NCBI GenBank assembly: GCA_001986395.2 | Contig: MQVO02000021.1 | Coordinates: forward strand, 186,001 to 250,000 | From: Irpex lacteus | Taxonomy: Eukaryota; Basidiomycota; Agaricomycetes; Polyporales; Irpicaceae | Direction: 5' to 3' | Length of the DNA stretch: 64,000 nucleotides | Shown: one piece after another, positions 48,318 through 60,845 of the stretch | How the letters are laid out: the number at the start of each line of letters is the position of its first letter | Position numbering within the stretch: the first letter of the stretch is position 1 | Notes under the pieces: model-generated | The model's input: only the letters and a program-made list of their open reading frames with translations | Told to the model about the DNA's origin: nothing | Databases searched by the model: none | Program-made: the position numbers and the translations under genes

Positions 48318-51022
48318 ATGGCCTCGCGTCCTCTGACTCTCCACGCATCTGCTCTCACGAACGAGGAATACACGCTTTACACCACCTCTCTTTGCGACCT
48401 CGCGGGGGAGGACGAGGATGCGCGCAGTCACTACCACGAAGATTCGTACTATGCAGCACTCAAGATTAGTGCTCGAGAAGCTCGGGCATGGATTCGTGGC
48501 AGATACACCGACCTGGCACCCTCAAGTGTGGATGCCGTGCTCAAGCTATTCTGCCCCAGCCTGGCGGTGACGGACGTGCTCACTGGCGGACAATTCTTTG
48601 CTGCTTTGAGGCTTGTGACTCACATGCGCAACGGTAAGCCTCTCGACGGAAATCTGGTGTTTGTTCAAGGTGAGCATCTCTATCAGTGTCCGCTTGCCTG
48701 TGGAAGAATGCCAAGCTCCTATGATCGTCCTCATTCTCCCGATCTTGGCATGCTACACCCTTGTAGCTAGGTAACACCACGCTGAATGGGTTTGCACGGT
48801 GTGTGTAAGGTCCCAATTCGCTGCAGGTGCCGGTGAAGGTTCAAGCGTCTTGACCGTGCCTATCGTGAAATGAGCGTTAGGAAGCTTCAGCTGCAACGCA
48901 GGTCGTTCCTGGGCTTGATCTGCTTTGGCTATATCTGCACTCAGAGGGAGGGAGCGGAGTGGATATTCGCCATATCCGTTGCCAAATGAGAGACTGCAGG
49001 TATCACAATTCAGATAGCATTCTATGTAACTCTTGCGCGAAGAGAGTTTTTAGGACTGTTGTCACCGTGCTTCTCATTCCCGCTATTCTTATAACTGCTT
49101 TCATCTTCTGATATCTTAATGCAACCGTGTGTGCAGACTCTAATATTGTCACTTCATTGCTAACTTTTATCGCTTCCGCAGCTCTTCCAGACGACGCACC
49201 ATCATCCAACCGGGAAACGGCATCTCTCAGCTCGCGCAGAACGTCAGCCGACTTAGACAGCTATTCCCCTGACGAAGATATTCCGTCATCTCGCTCGCAG
49301 CCTGTCATTGCGCGTGGACCGCCACCTCCCCCTCCGCCTAAACCAGCAAATATACCTGCAGTCACACAACCCGTTATTCCCAGTTCAAGCACAAACCCAT
49401 TCATCAATAGATCACGATCTCAACCCCCGCACGGCAGCGCAGCATCAACACCTTCACCCTCGCAGTCAACCCACGTCATTCCTCCTCTTCCCCCCAGGAA
49501 ATCAACTCAACCACCTCTTCCTCCACCGAGACATGCTTCCTTACATGCACTGGCGCCTGCTCCTGCAGAAATGCCAACTACGCCATCAGCTTTTGCTTTC
49601 TGGAATAACCACTCCCAGCACAGCAGCACTCCCACGAACCCGAATGTTCTCATTCAGCAGAGTTTGCAAGCAGGGCGTATCGCGCAGAGTCTCAAAAAGG
49701 CTGAGCAAAAGCTGGAGAAGGAAAGAGTTCTCGAAGTCCTCAAGAGTAGTTCGAAAGCTGGTAGTTCTAGCAGTAGTGTGAGGACACGAAGCATCAGTCC
49801 TACCAAAGAGCCGACTACGGCCTTCGGTGGTCACACGAGTCGGCCTGGACTGATCCATTCTAAGACGAAGTCGATTTCGTCTAGCTCTCTTTCTGGATCT
49901 GCATCTGCGAGCTCTGACGATCTTCGGCCCAATACACGAGCCAGTTCGACAACGGTTACTGGTGATAATCGTGTTCCCGCCCTTCCTCCGAGACGGGCCT
50001 CGAGAAGAATCAGTCCGCCTCCATCTTCAGCCGCTTCTACGCGGAGCTTTGAGCAGGTTGCCAACGCTAGTATAACACCTCGATCGACAAAACCACGAGT
50101 ACAATCGCCGTTTGTACGCGAGCCATCGCCACTGCGTGCAAGTCCACCTCCACAGCATCCTGATCTTCTTCCCCCGCCCCCACCAACACATCCTGACCGA
50201 AAACCTCGCGAACTACCTGATTCGAACCCTGGCTCTGACTATGATAGCCAGCCATCCCCAACCAGCCGAGTTTTCCGTTCGAAATCCATGCACTACACCA
50301 GTCCACCTATTCCCCCGCCTAGACCTAGAAGACGGCCGGAAAGTGTCCAATATGGGGTCGGTCTTGGCCGGAGTAATACTACTTCTTCACGTGAAAGAAC
50401 ACCAAGCCCGTCGAGAACCGAACGATCTACAAAAAGTCTATCGACTGTTCTCTCTAGCCCTGCGTCGTTGCCAGGGAGAGCAGGCTCCGGGGCCGTATCG
50501 AGACATATGTCTCTCTCACTACATAATCGTCGCCGGGGAGACAGTACGTCGAAAGATGGTAACGGCTCGCCCCGAGAGGACTCGACGATCTCGAACATCC
50601 GCAGTACGCTCTTGGGCTTGCATCCAAAGCTCGAGGCAGCTCGATATAAGGCTGAGGCGGGCTTGAGCAAGCGCGGGTATGTGAGCCATGGCAACTCGTC
50701 GTTTTTGCATGAAGACGTCGAGGATCGACTTGTGCCGTCCAGCGCGAGCAGTATTGCGGAGAGTCCGGGAAATGCCAGTGTAGACTCGGACGATGGAGGG
50801 CTCGGCCAGGACATCAATACCATAGATATCAGCGAAGACAACGATAGAACGCAGACTGCAAAGAATGGGCAGCGATGGGATGGAAGAGGATGGGATGACA
50901 TAGGGAGGACAAGGAGTTCTAGTGGCGGCGGCTTGACGAGCACGGACAAGCCAAAGAGACCATGGGAGGTAGAGAGAGACGAGATGAAGTGGCCAGCTGG
51001 GGAGGGATGGCGGCCTCTCTAG
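48318..51022 (+). CDS. EH-like domain protein with long Ser/Pro-rich region
   Basis: Exons 48318-48669 and 49182-51022 join in phase to 730 residues. The first 117 residues look like an EH/EF-hand-type helical module (YTLYTTSLCDLAG, then AREARAWIRGRY, SSVDAVLKLF, LTGGQFFAALRLVTHMRNGK). Such modules bind NPF-type peptides in endocytosis; here the call rests on pattern only. The rest is disordered, with polyproline runs (GPPPPPPPKPA, PPLPPR), many SP/TP sites and a Lys/Glu-rich helix (LKKAEQKLEKERVLEVL). Near the C-terminus is a more ordered block LLGLHPKLEAARYKAEAGLS and a final WEVERDEMKWPAGEGWRPL. Proline-rich PPLPPR phrases could be SH3 ligands. The intron is 512 nt, far longer than its neighbours, so a missed small exon is possible. 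Confidence 0.72.
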
Positions 51023-51918
51023 GAAGATGGCGGCCAGAGTACTGTCTGCGATCCTCGGGTCGTCAGACGGGTCGCGGATGTATGTTTTTGCTCTCCGTTC
51101 TACATCGTGCACGCGTCGCGTGCACTCACCTTATCAGCAACCTAGGGGATGCTTGGATTCACTGGTTATTTATTCGCGTTCGATCGTTCTTCGTCCCCAC
51201 GTTTATCAACCATACATCTTGCTTTTTCGGGCAATCACACGATAACTTTGTAGCTAATACTCTCCAATGTATATAGAAACTATTGCTAGTAGTACAGACC
51301 CAGGCACATCTAAACCAGACAAGACCACGACCCTTGCAAGAAGCATTGCTCGGACTTTACAAGTCCATGTGCACTGTGAGGGGGGAGGGGAAATTGCCTA
51401 TTTCCGAGGCGCTTCCGCCCATTGTCAGTAGATCTGAGATTCCACTGGTAACTTGATCTATTGCACCTGAATCTGGTTTAGGCTGAGCGGGCTGGCAGCA
51501 AGTTGCGCATGCATGATGTACCCGACCTACCCCCGCCACCAGGATGTCGGCTTCAGGTATGTTGAACAGCTAATCTTCATATCTTCACTCACATAAACCT
51601 TCTCGTCTCGGCGTTCCTCCAGTGGATTTGCTCCGCCATACCAGGTTCGGGTGCCAATTGGCATGACGAACTAAATAGCGGCAATCAAACGTGCACTGAC
51701 CCTGCAAAAGATCTCGTAACGTACTTTCAAAGGCTGAGCAACTTTCCCGCAAAAGTCTTCTAGCCCTGAAACAAGACCTCGACGTCGCTCGCGCAAAGTC
51801 AAATTGCCGTGCCGTTATTATTGACTTTATAACCTTGGGCCCAATGTGAGTTCTGTGTCCCTTTCTCTTCCTTCCTTCCTTTCCTTTGGCCCTCTGACTC
51901 GCCCGCTTGACGCCGTCG
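51023..51918. other. Intergenic region, nothing recognised
   Basis: Only short open frames. The CT-rich stretch at about 51860-51900 just before the next ATG is a typical fungal promoter/leader pyrimidine tract. Confidence 0.4.
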
Positions 51919-54367
51919 ATGGCTGTGGTAGAAAGTTACCCTACCGTCAACATACACTTTCCAGCCGATATGCGGATGCCTACGAATGAGCACGATGATC
52001 CTTTGACTCGGGCTTTGGCGCCGCCACTCGACGAAACAGCGGAGGAACGTACTGCACGGATAAAGAAGGAGATAGAGGCGCAGCGCGTGAGCGATGCGAT
52101 TGACGAGGCCATCAAGCAGGAGAAGAGCGCATTGAAGAAGAGGAGAGCCATGAAGATGCTATTGCTAGGTCAAAGCGAGAGCGGTACGTACTTGTCTACG
52201 CATTGCGTACCAATGTACACCTCTAATGATCAATGTACACGTAGGCAAGTCGACGACTTTGAAGAGTATGTCCGCCCAATAGATCTGTGTCACACTGATA
52301 TGGCGCGAGCTTGCTAACGGTTCGTTCCACTAGACATGCAGCTCACTTACGCACCTCGCACATTTGCCGCGGAAAAAGCATCGTGGCGCGCAGTCATCCA
52401 GCTCAATCTTGTTTGGAGTGTCAATGCCATACTTGACGCATTGTCCTCCGAGCTCTCTCCTGTGGAGAAGCCCCCGGCGTCCTCATATTTATTCGGGCCA
52501 GGACTTGGAAAGTCTCCTTCTGTTGACCTTGGAAGTGGCCACGGCGTGACCGAGATTCCCCAAGACAGACGGTCAGCCCTGATGAAGCTCAAACTCCGTC
52601 TTGCACCTCTACGGCAGGTTGAGGCCGACCTGAAGGCTCGCCTTGGTGCGGGTACAGAAGAGATCACGGCCGCAGCGCTTTGGGGTCAGGAGCCGGAGGG
52701 ACGAGTTAGTGCGGACGCTGACACCGTGCTGACTGGCACGGCGGATGATGCGCCCGTGCCATACGTGCCATCGCGGAAGCCTAACCCGAGAGAAGTATTT
52801 GTGCGCTCACATCACGATTTCAAAGAGAAGGAGAAGGCGCGGGCGAAGTTCTCGCTTTCACTGTCAAGCCATACGAGTCGCCCAGTCTCTCCAGGTTTTT
52901 CTCTAGATTCAAATGAACGGGATTCAGCAACAGATGTATTGGCCGGCTGTGCCGAGGACATGGAGTGTCTCTGGCGGGATCCTGTTGTTCGCGGAGTCGT
53001 GCATCGGCGAAGGGTGATGAGTGATCTATGGGATAGTGCAGAGTAGTGAGTATTTTTTTTTCGCAATGACACACAACGATCAGTTTCGTGTTTTTTCAGC
53101 CGGCCGCGCTACAACTTCTTACTGATATCTGTTTCCCTTTCATTATCTACACTTAGCTTTCTGAGCAGCATATCAAGGATCGCGTCACGCGAGTACGAGC
53201 CCACCACCGACGATGTGCTCAGGGCGAGAATACGCACGCTGGGCGTGCAGGAGTACACCATTCCGTTCGAAACACCAAGTAAGCTCCCCAATTCTCTTGG
53301 CAGACTTGCATTTCTGGGGATGGGGATGTGCCCCTTAATAATGCCTCATGCTTCTGGAAGTGATAGGCGATATTGCGTTGTGAAGTCAAAATTACAGAAA
53401 ACTGACGTCTGTTTCCTCTTACGTTAGGTGGCGGTGGCTGGCATGAGTGGAAGGTGTACGACGTAGGAGGGTCTAGAACCTCGGTGAGTGCCCTGGCTTG
53501 TAACTTCTTTCAGTATTGTCCGCATTCCTGTGAATTGTCTCGGCGGAAGGAGCCATTTCAATGCTTCTCCCCGTTTTCTTCGATCTCAGCCCCCTGCCGT
53601 CTGTCTTCAGGTTCGTTGAAACATTCACCGGATGCTGACTGAACCGTCGTGTTGTCCGTCTTTTTCGACAGCGTGCAGCATGGATCCCATACTTTACCGA
53701 TGTTCATGCGGTCCTATTTCTTGCGCCTATCTCCGCGTTCGACGAACGCCTCGCGGAAGATAAACGGGTCAATCGCCTGGAAGACACCTTTTTATTGTGG
53801 CAGGCGATCTGCAAAAGTGAGCTTCTGAAGAATGCAATCATCATCCGTAAGTCTACCTTATCATATCTCCATGGCAAATGACAGATGTATTGACTCATGA
53901 CGTACAACCCGTAGTGTTCATGAATAAGTGCGACATCCTGAAGAAGAAACTCGAGGCCGGGATCAAGGTCAACAAACACATGACTAGCTATGGCACGCGT
54001 GAGAATAGCGCAGATGCCTTTGCGAAGTGTTCGTGTCTGCTGCTACAGTTCGTTTTGCAAGCAAACGAAATTCAACTCAATTTCCTCTTATAGACCTTCA
54101 GCACAAATTCAAGGAATTGCTTCTCAATCTGTCTCCACAAAAGAGATCCTTCTATGGCTATCTGACCACTGTCATAGTATGTAGTCCTATGGTGCTTACG
54201 AACAACGTTGTTGACAAATCTTCGTAGGATGCGGATGCCACTGCGACAACGCTTGCATCCGGTGAGTCTTGCCTATGTGTTCCCTCAGCCCTATGCTGAC
54301 AACTTCTCGTTCAGTTCGTGACGGTATTCTGCAAGCAAACCTGCGAAACGCCAACTTTGTTTCATAA
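51919..54367 (+). CDS. Atypical heterotrimeric G-protein alpha subunit
   Basis: Ten exons (51919-52183, 52245-52265, 52334-53045, 53157-53278, 53428-53483, 53672-53846, 53915-54028, 54094-54176, 54228-54261 and 54315-54367) join in phase to 544 residues, against about 355 for a classical G-alpha. G1 is GQSESGKST (84-92), split by a 21-nt exon. The switch I arginine and threonine are present (R357 and T360 in RIRTLG). G3 is DVGGSR, with Ser389 where classical G-alpha has the catalytic Gln. G4 is NKCD (454-457). The G5 TCA motif is replaced by a DADAT stretch. The extra length is a Ser/Pro-rich insertion in the helical domain (about residues 120-330). The N-terminus MAVVES lacks the MGxxxS myristoylation signal, and the C-terminus ends ANFVS without the usual receptor-contact CGxx tail. 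Confidence 0.92.
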
Positions 54368-54940
54368 ATATACGAGCAGTGCTTGTCTACTGCTAACTGA
54401 CTATAAGTCGTTCCTTTCGTTTGCTCATCTATCTCAATCTTTATTCGTTCATCTAACCGTCGTCCTAACTATTAGTGTACGCACATATATGTCTATCATC
54501 TTCTATATAGTTCATCCCCTCTGGTTCAGGGCTTCCTGTGATGCTCGCAAATATAATCCATCTATTGTCCCAACAAACGATATCTCGTCTATGGGAGGCC
54601 TTTCGATGGTTGCGCAGCCGTTTAAAGGTGATAGAGAATATGCGGTGATCGTTCAGAAACTATGCTACAGAGAAATATCGGGTGTGATACTATACGTATG
54701 TATTAGACTAGGTGAGAGTGTCCGAGAACAAATTAGCATTGGCGGTTACCTGCCAACGAATCATAGATGTACGTCCTGAGTTCAAGACGGACGCGTGCAA
54801 GCCAAGTGGAAGGATCATGCATAAACCACGTTATCCTTCACAGAGCGGGGCGATGAGCACAAAGTATTGAAGATCAGAAGAACGATAGCCACAATACTCA
54901 CCTTAATCACTTCCCCCACTCCTAGTCTGAGATGCTTAGT
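54368..54940. other. Intergenic region, nothing recognised
   Basis: A plus-strand open frame of 153 codons (54318-54779) starts inside the last G-alpha exon in another frame and is AT-rich, with no family signature. I regard it as chance. Confidence 0.4.
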
Positions 54941-55580
54941 TCAGCTCCCGCTCTGCATAGCGTCTCCGGGTTCTACAGCTTCTACACCGTCTCTCGTGAT
55001 CCAGTCAGACACCTCTTCTCCTTGTATAAGTTCTGTTCCATTCACATGGCGAGAATCGTCTTCCCCTCTGCCTCGTACGTTCTCCCTCTGGAGCTCTACG
55101 CTTTCAGGGTCAGATACCAAAACACCAAGCTCCTGCATCTCCATCTCGACTAGGGCAAGCGGCTCGTGAGTCGCTATCCATTTCGCCCGTCGAGCTCTAG
55201 CTCGTTTTCGGGCCTTGGCGCTGCGCTATGAAATTAAATTTGGATCGTCAGCTTTAGGTAGCTCGGATTGTCGGATATGCGCACCATCAACATCTCCTCG
55301 ACTTCAAACTCTTCTAGCACATCGTGCTCGGCCTTGGAGTACGCTTGTCGTACGGACTCCGGCTCTGATTGCCAACGTTGAGCGATGGTGGTCGCTATGG
55401 ACTGAGACCGCGGATATGGGCAATTGGGATCCGTAGGAGACGGTGGACCACATCGAGATGGTCTTCTTCGTCTGGACTCGACCGATACCTGAGAGAGATG
55501 ATAAGCGGAACATCCAGAGAGCAGGAACGCGACGATATACGTACCGTACTGCTGGAATCGGATAGTTGAGATTTTGGCAT
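54941..55580 (-). CDS. Possible HMG-box-like regulator, fragmentary (boundaries uncertain)
   Basis: On the minus strand near 55250-55500 one frame reads a stretch with IAQRWQSEPESVRQAYSKAE, which resembles the second helix of an HMG box (a Trp, then VRxxY and an Ala-rich helix). A later minus-strand frame, 55218-54941, reads a basic KARKRARARRAKW patch followed by an acidic tail ending at a stop. They could be joined by a short intron. I cannot find the first half of the HMG box or a clear start, so this may be a broken or misread gene. The HMG suggestion is tentative. Confidence 0.3.
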
Positions 55581-56828
55581 AATTCCAACGTCCTTAGAGA
55601 TGATGGCTGTTGACAGGAAGTCGGTGTAGACGAACAGCGTTCAAAAAAGTACTGCAGGGACCGGTGTCCACAGTAGCGTAAGTTGAGATTTAAGACTCTG
55701 CAGAAATGACGCAAAATTAGCTTTCAAGCATGCTACAACCCTAGAATACGATCAAGTCAGAGATACGTACAAAAGGTTATGACGACGTAAAATCGCCCAT
55801 CCAAAGATATATCGTTCTGAGGGCAAAGCATACCCCCACGCGAGGGCCATGAGGGCCTTCATATATAGTTGACCTGCGCCTCACCGGGTTCAAGGGCAAT
55901 ACAGCTCTAGTCCAGTCAACGACGCTCAGATCGCTGGGCCAACCAGCGACTGCAGAGCCTCCGAGGAGCTCGCCACCTACACACAAAAAGCCAGCCCATC
56001 AGTGGCACTCGTGTTCAAGTCCCAACTAGAACCCCACAGAAGTATCGTCATAGCATCGACGGAGACTCAAGACGTGAGTTCTAGGGAGCTCACGCTTTTG
56101 TCGTCGTCGATGCCATGGTCTTTTGTTTTGAAGTCTAAGATCTGAGTGTTAGGCCCGCGGGGCTCCACCGATTGGCTTGAGAGGCCATAGCAACGCTGTA
56201 TGAACCCTCTGGCGGTACAGATGAATAGACTGTGGTGTATTCGTTCAATAGAGACGGACGTACGGGTGGAACTTGGGCTGTGTGTCTTACGGGAGGTTGT
56301 TACAAAGTCGAAGTTGAGAACAACAGTAACCGGACGCTCGAGGCGGTACCGCACCGACTAACGCCAGCTCTGTGTCTTCAATCCGAAAGTCAATTAATGA
56401 GTGTGTGAGGTAAGAAATCAAGGATCAGGATACGGATGATTGAGAAGTAAGAGAACGAGGTCAGGAAAGTGCAATGCAATGTCTATGAGCTGAGCATCAA
56501 CTACCAGTGTACTACTAGCTAGGTATCAAGCAATGAAAGTCCGTGTCATGCATATGCGTATGTACTAGAGCTGAAAAAGCTGACTATAAATATAACCGAT
56601 GAGTGTGTAAGTATCCCAGTCCCAAACCCCAAACCGAACTCCAAAGCATCCTGTCATTATCATCCAAGCAAGAATAGTGACCAAAACGAAGGAGAAGTCC
56701 CAATTTCATCAGTGGTCGTAAAAAGCAATTTCACCGTCCTTCAGCGTCCCACTCCACCGCCACACCACCAGACCGCCCTCCACGCTCCTTTTCTTACTGG
56801 CATTCCAGACGTGGCAGCTCTCTCATTT
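55581..56828. other. Interval without a recognised gene
   Basis: Minus-strand open frames at 55777-55986 and 56067-56354 are short and unrecognised; they may belong to the same uncertain gene as the HMG-like piece. Confidence 0.3.
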
Positions 56829-58664
56829 TCACAGAGCGTGGAACTCCATGCTCTCCCTCGGATGCCTCTCCAACCAATTCGTACTCTGCGCACTCTCACC
56901 TCCCGCACCCTGCGCTGCCGCTCCCCCACTGGTCGCACCCCCTCTCGACACATCCGTAGTCGATGAATACGGTGGGGGCAGCAACGGCACAGGCGGTCCC
57001 TCCGTAGGCGTCGTCGGATCCGCATTCACAACAGCCAACGTCCCACCAGTCCCACTCAAATCATACAACACCGAATCTGGACTCTGCGCCCTCGCTGCCT
57101 CCCACTGCTCCCTGAGCGCAGGCGATGGCGCAGTCTGCACGTTCGGTTGTGTGCTGAGGGTTGTATTTCGAGTCGGCGGGTATTGCGAGATGCTCCCGCT
57201 GCCGTAAGACGACATTGTCGAGTGAGCGTATCGTGAGGAGGATTGGGCTGCAGATGGCTGTCGAGCGTGAGCTGGAATTGCGCTGGGGCCTGCAGGCCCT
57301 CCTGAACCTGAAGGTTGAGGTTGATTCTGATTTTGAGGATCGCCCATAACGTGATCTACGATGTTCCCCAACTCGACCTGCTCGGACCCAGCCAAGAGCG
57401 GGTCAATAAGCCTACTCTGCTCCGACGGCGGTGGCCACACTCCCTGTTCGTGGAAAATAGAACCGCTGCCTGTCGCTCTCATTCCGAGCAAGTACGGTGA
57501 AGGTGATGGGGCAGGCTTGACAGGACTTTCAGCGAGCATGCCTTCGACGTCGAACGGCGTCGTGTGTCCTGAAATGTTTCCTTCTCTTGTACTCGCACCT
57601 GCGCCAACACCACCGACACCTCTGAACCGCGTCGACGATGCAGCAGAAACAGGTCTTGTATAATCAGAGTACGGCGTCCCGATCGACCCGCCGCCCAAAC
57701 CATGTCCGCGGAACCCTGAGCCCGGACCGTCATGGTCGTTATTCAGCCAGTCGTCATCTTCGTCGTCGAGTAGATTCTGTCGCCGTCGACCAAACACACG
57801 AAGTTTCTTGTAGTTCAATCTCACTTTCTCGGAACGCTTCAGGAAGATGAAGAGCGATGCGACGATGATGATGAGGGCGGCGCCGCCTATGGACGCTCCG
57901 ATGATGATTGTTCGCTGGTTGGTGGTAGATGGCGAGCTGGATGGGTATGGAAGGACGGTTGGGATGGCAATGACGGACTGTATGTTAATTATCACGAGAA
58001 GTCGTTAGAATGAAGTCGAAATGAGACGGAAATAGGACATCATAAAGTCGACGAACCGTTGATTCGCTTCCGTCGCTGTTAGTGACAATAACCGTTGAGA
58101 AGAGTGTCGTGGATATCCCGCTCGAAGTCTCGTTCGGCGGTGGAGTCACAGAGGGAAGCGGACTTGAGACATCGGCGGTTATTAATGGAACGCTCGAGTT
58201 CGCTTCCACTAATGATGAGAACGAGGAGAACGTGTTGGAGAACGAGCTAATCGGGTCGGAACTCGAAGTGGAGGAGATGTCTGGTGAAGAGCTTGTGACT
58301 GAGGTGGACGAACTGGCATCGGACGAGGAAGAGATATCATCTGAGGAGGATACAGCCGACGAGCTCGAGACCTCTGACGAAGATCTGCTTGTCAAAGTCA
58401 GCATACAGTCATACGAGCCGGAAAAAAGGATACTTGCGAGCCATTGTTATCTGGCGAACTGCTCTCGGATACGGAGTTGGTGACACTGGCAGACGATCCT
58501 GAGCCTGACCTGGACACTCCTACAGAGCCACGTCCTGAGGCCCCTGATTCAGAACTCCCGACACCGTCGGATATGTGAGTACCAGTGCCCTGTGTTACGG
58601 AGGCTTGCGTAGATGTCGCTACAGCAGAGCCTGAAGCTGAAGACTGCTGTCGTCGTGTAAAGGC
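56829..58664 (-). CDS. Single-pass membrane protein with Ser-rich ectodomain (Mid2-like layout), 5' end unresolved
   Basis: Exons on the minus strand are about 58664-58434, about 58387-58057 and 57977-56829. The first two encode Ser/Thr-rich, glycosylation-prone sequence (EVSSSSAVSSSDDISSSSDA and similar). They are followed by one strong membrane helix (TIIIGASIGGAALIIIVASL) and a basic stop-transfer FLKRSEKVRLNYKKLRVFGRR. A cytoplasmic tail of about 330 residues is Gly/Ser/Pro-rich. This layout is common in fungal surface proteins and wall sensors such as Mid2 or WSC types, but no defining ectodomain is seen. I could not find a signal-peptide exon. The junction between the first two exons is out of phase unless an acceptor inside the second exon (before VSSSSAV) is used or one base is missing. 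The last exon (383 codons) is secure. Confidence 0.65.
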
Positions 58665-60845
58665 CTGTAATGAATGAAATAAATGAGCACACAAAGCCCA
58701 TAGTTAGCAGGTGATTGGGAAGTATAGCCGGAGGCAATCAACTAGATGGATATACATTGGACGACATCAAGACTGGGTAATGAGCCCAGGTGTCAGGCTT
58801 TGAATGCCTCACACCAAGTGTGCCCGTGCAACCACATTCCAAGCAAAGCACTCACCTCAGTCCGCACAAAGTAGAATTTCTCTCCTGCTCTTGCTCTTCT
58901 GCTCTCTTTCTCTCCGTACCTTCCAGACCCGTAAGCAACCCCTCCAAGTCTCCTCGCGACCGTCGGTGTCGGTGCCGGACGCGCAGTGGCTACCGGGAAC
59001 GTCGCGCCAATGTCTTTCCTCTTCACGGCCGGCTGGTACGGCCCCAGCCCCGCTCTTGGTCGTTCGTGCATTGATTAAAGTGTGCAATATTAGCAGCAAG
59101 ATATATGAAAGTTGATCCTGAGTCCCTGGCAGTGTTAGCGACGTGTTGAAGACAAAAGGGGATGCGCAGCGTAGGCGGTGTCTTCTGGCTAGCTTCGTCC
59201 GGTTCGGTGTGGCTATGGCGACCTTGTCTTCGTGGTGTTATTCCAAAGAGAGCAGGTCCAGTTAGTCCTGCGCTGTCCTCAGCGTATGTCGTTGATAATG
59301 AAGAGGATGTGGTGAGAAAGAGACATGGTGTCTGAGAGCATTCGCGGTATGCACAGCCCGACCAGTGTCCGACTTCCCTCGCCTCTCCAATCGCCGATGG
59401 GCGTTTATTGCAATCTGTCTGCTTCTGCCCGCTGCCTCTTTGGAACTTTGGAACTGGCTGTTACTTTTGACATACCGTACAGGCTATTCTAAAGTACTGT
59501 AAGTCTAACTGACAGCTCGGCGAACTGTCAATACAGGTTTCCATAGCCACCTTATTGCCCTTGCGGTGAAGTCGTCGACTTCTCGGCAAAGTCAATCCGC
59601 GCCCGTTCATTCCGCGGTTTGCTGATCAACGTTTCTTAACTTCTACCACCACCATGGCCAACTACCACCGTTACGGATCGCATTTCATAGACGAACTGTT
59701 GATCATGCACCGACCAAAGCATGAACATGTCGCAAGGAGACCCTCGATCATTGCGAGCGGAGCGAGCAACCATTAGCTAACATGTGATCTGGCTTGGGGT
59801 GGGCCGGGCTTTTGACACTTTCTGGCGCTAATATAGACGCCATCGTCGTGCATGCGCGCTTAATCTCATTTCTTTATATCGTTCAAAACCCATATCAAAC
59901 ATCGTCCATTTCCCTCTGTTTTAATCTCATTTTGTTGGAGAGCTGAATACATATTATCTGTAAATTTATTGTGTTTTAAAACCTGCTTGCAATAGCATTC
60001 TGCGACACTAATATTGCTTCAGGCCGCGCGAGCCTGAGGCCACGCGTCCCTTACCGTGACGGTGTTACTTATGTCACACATTAGTCACGATTACAGTACC
60101 GTGACGCTCGAGCTCGAAGTACTACGCTCGATGTCGCTGACGTACTACAGTAGTAGTCGTTAACGTTCTGGCCAATGTCTATCGACGTCGATGTCTATCC
60201 CTCACAATTACTGCCGCAGGCGAATTTATTCGATCTGCAAAGCTCATTACCAATCGATCATGAGACTTATGCATCAAGCAAGATTGTCACAGCAGTGAAC
60301 GACATTGTATAATACAACGGCCCTCATTTAGACGTCTTTGCCTCTCGTATCCTGTCCAGCCTACTGCACCGACACTACCGTCAGGAAACCCGCACAGCAT
60401 AGCAGCCTGTGATCGGACTGAATGTCTAGCCTACTTCGTATTGTGTTAGGGAGAAACGAACTATCTTTCGGACTTAGCTTTGCTTATCGTGCCTAGATGA
60501 AGTGTTAGTATAGCAGAAGATCGAGTGGCATGACCGTACTCGGAATTGAATCTATAGCCATTTTATACTAGCAATTAACATGAGTATTCAACTGAGAATA
60601 TCGCTCCGCGAGCATACCCGGCACGTGCCGATCCATATTATCAAACCGGACCAGGGCAAGCCACCCTCAAGTTGAACCATCTTCGCTCGCTACTACACCT
60701 TTACCACCGCCTGCATAACTGCTCGTCCTATTCTAAGCTCGCACTTCTACTCCTTGGAACCTACGACCCCTCGTTGCGCTTGAATAACTACCTGTCTTAC
60801 TAGGATAGCTTTCGACGCTCTGTATTCGAACCTCTAGGCTTAGTT
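58665..60845. other. Interval without a recognised gene
   Basis: The first 500 bases probably hold the missing 5' exon and promoter of the Ser-rich membrane protein. From about 59.1 to 60.8 kb I see almost no open frames, AT-rich stretches and no RNA gene. Confidence 0.4.

Noticed and set aside
50293..51112. Overlapping minus-strand open frames of 218 and 197 codons
   Set aside because: Both are antisense to the Ser/Pro-rich exon of the EH-like protein gene. Low-complexity exons commonly leave long antisense frames.
54318..54779. 153-codon plus-strand open frame after the G-alpha gene
   Set aside because: It starts in another frame of the last G-alpha exon, is AT-rich and has no recognisable domain.
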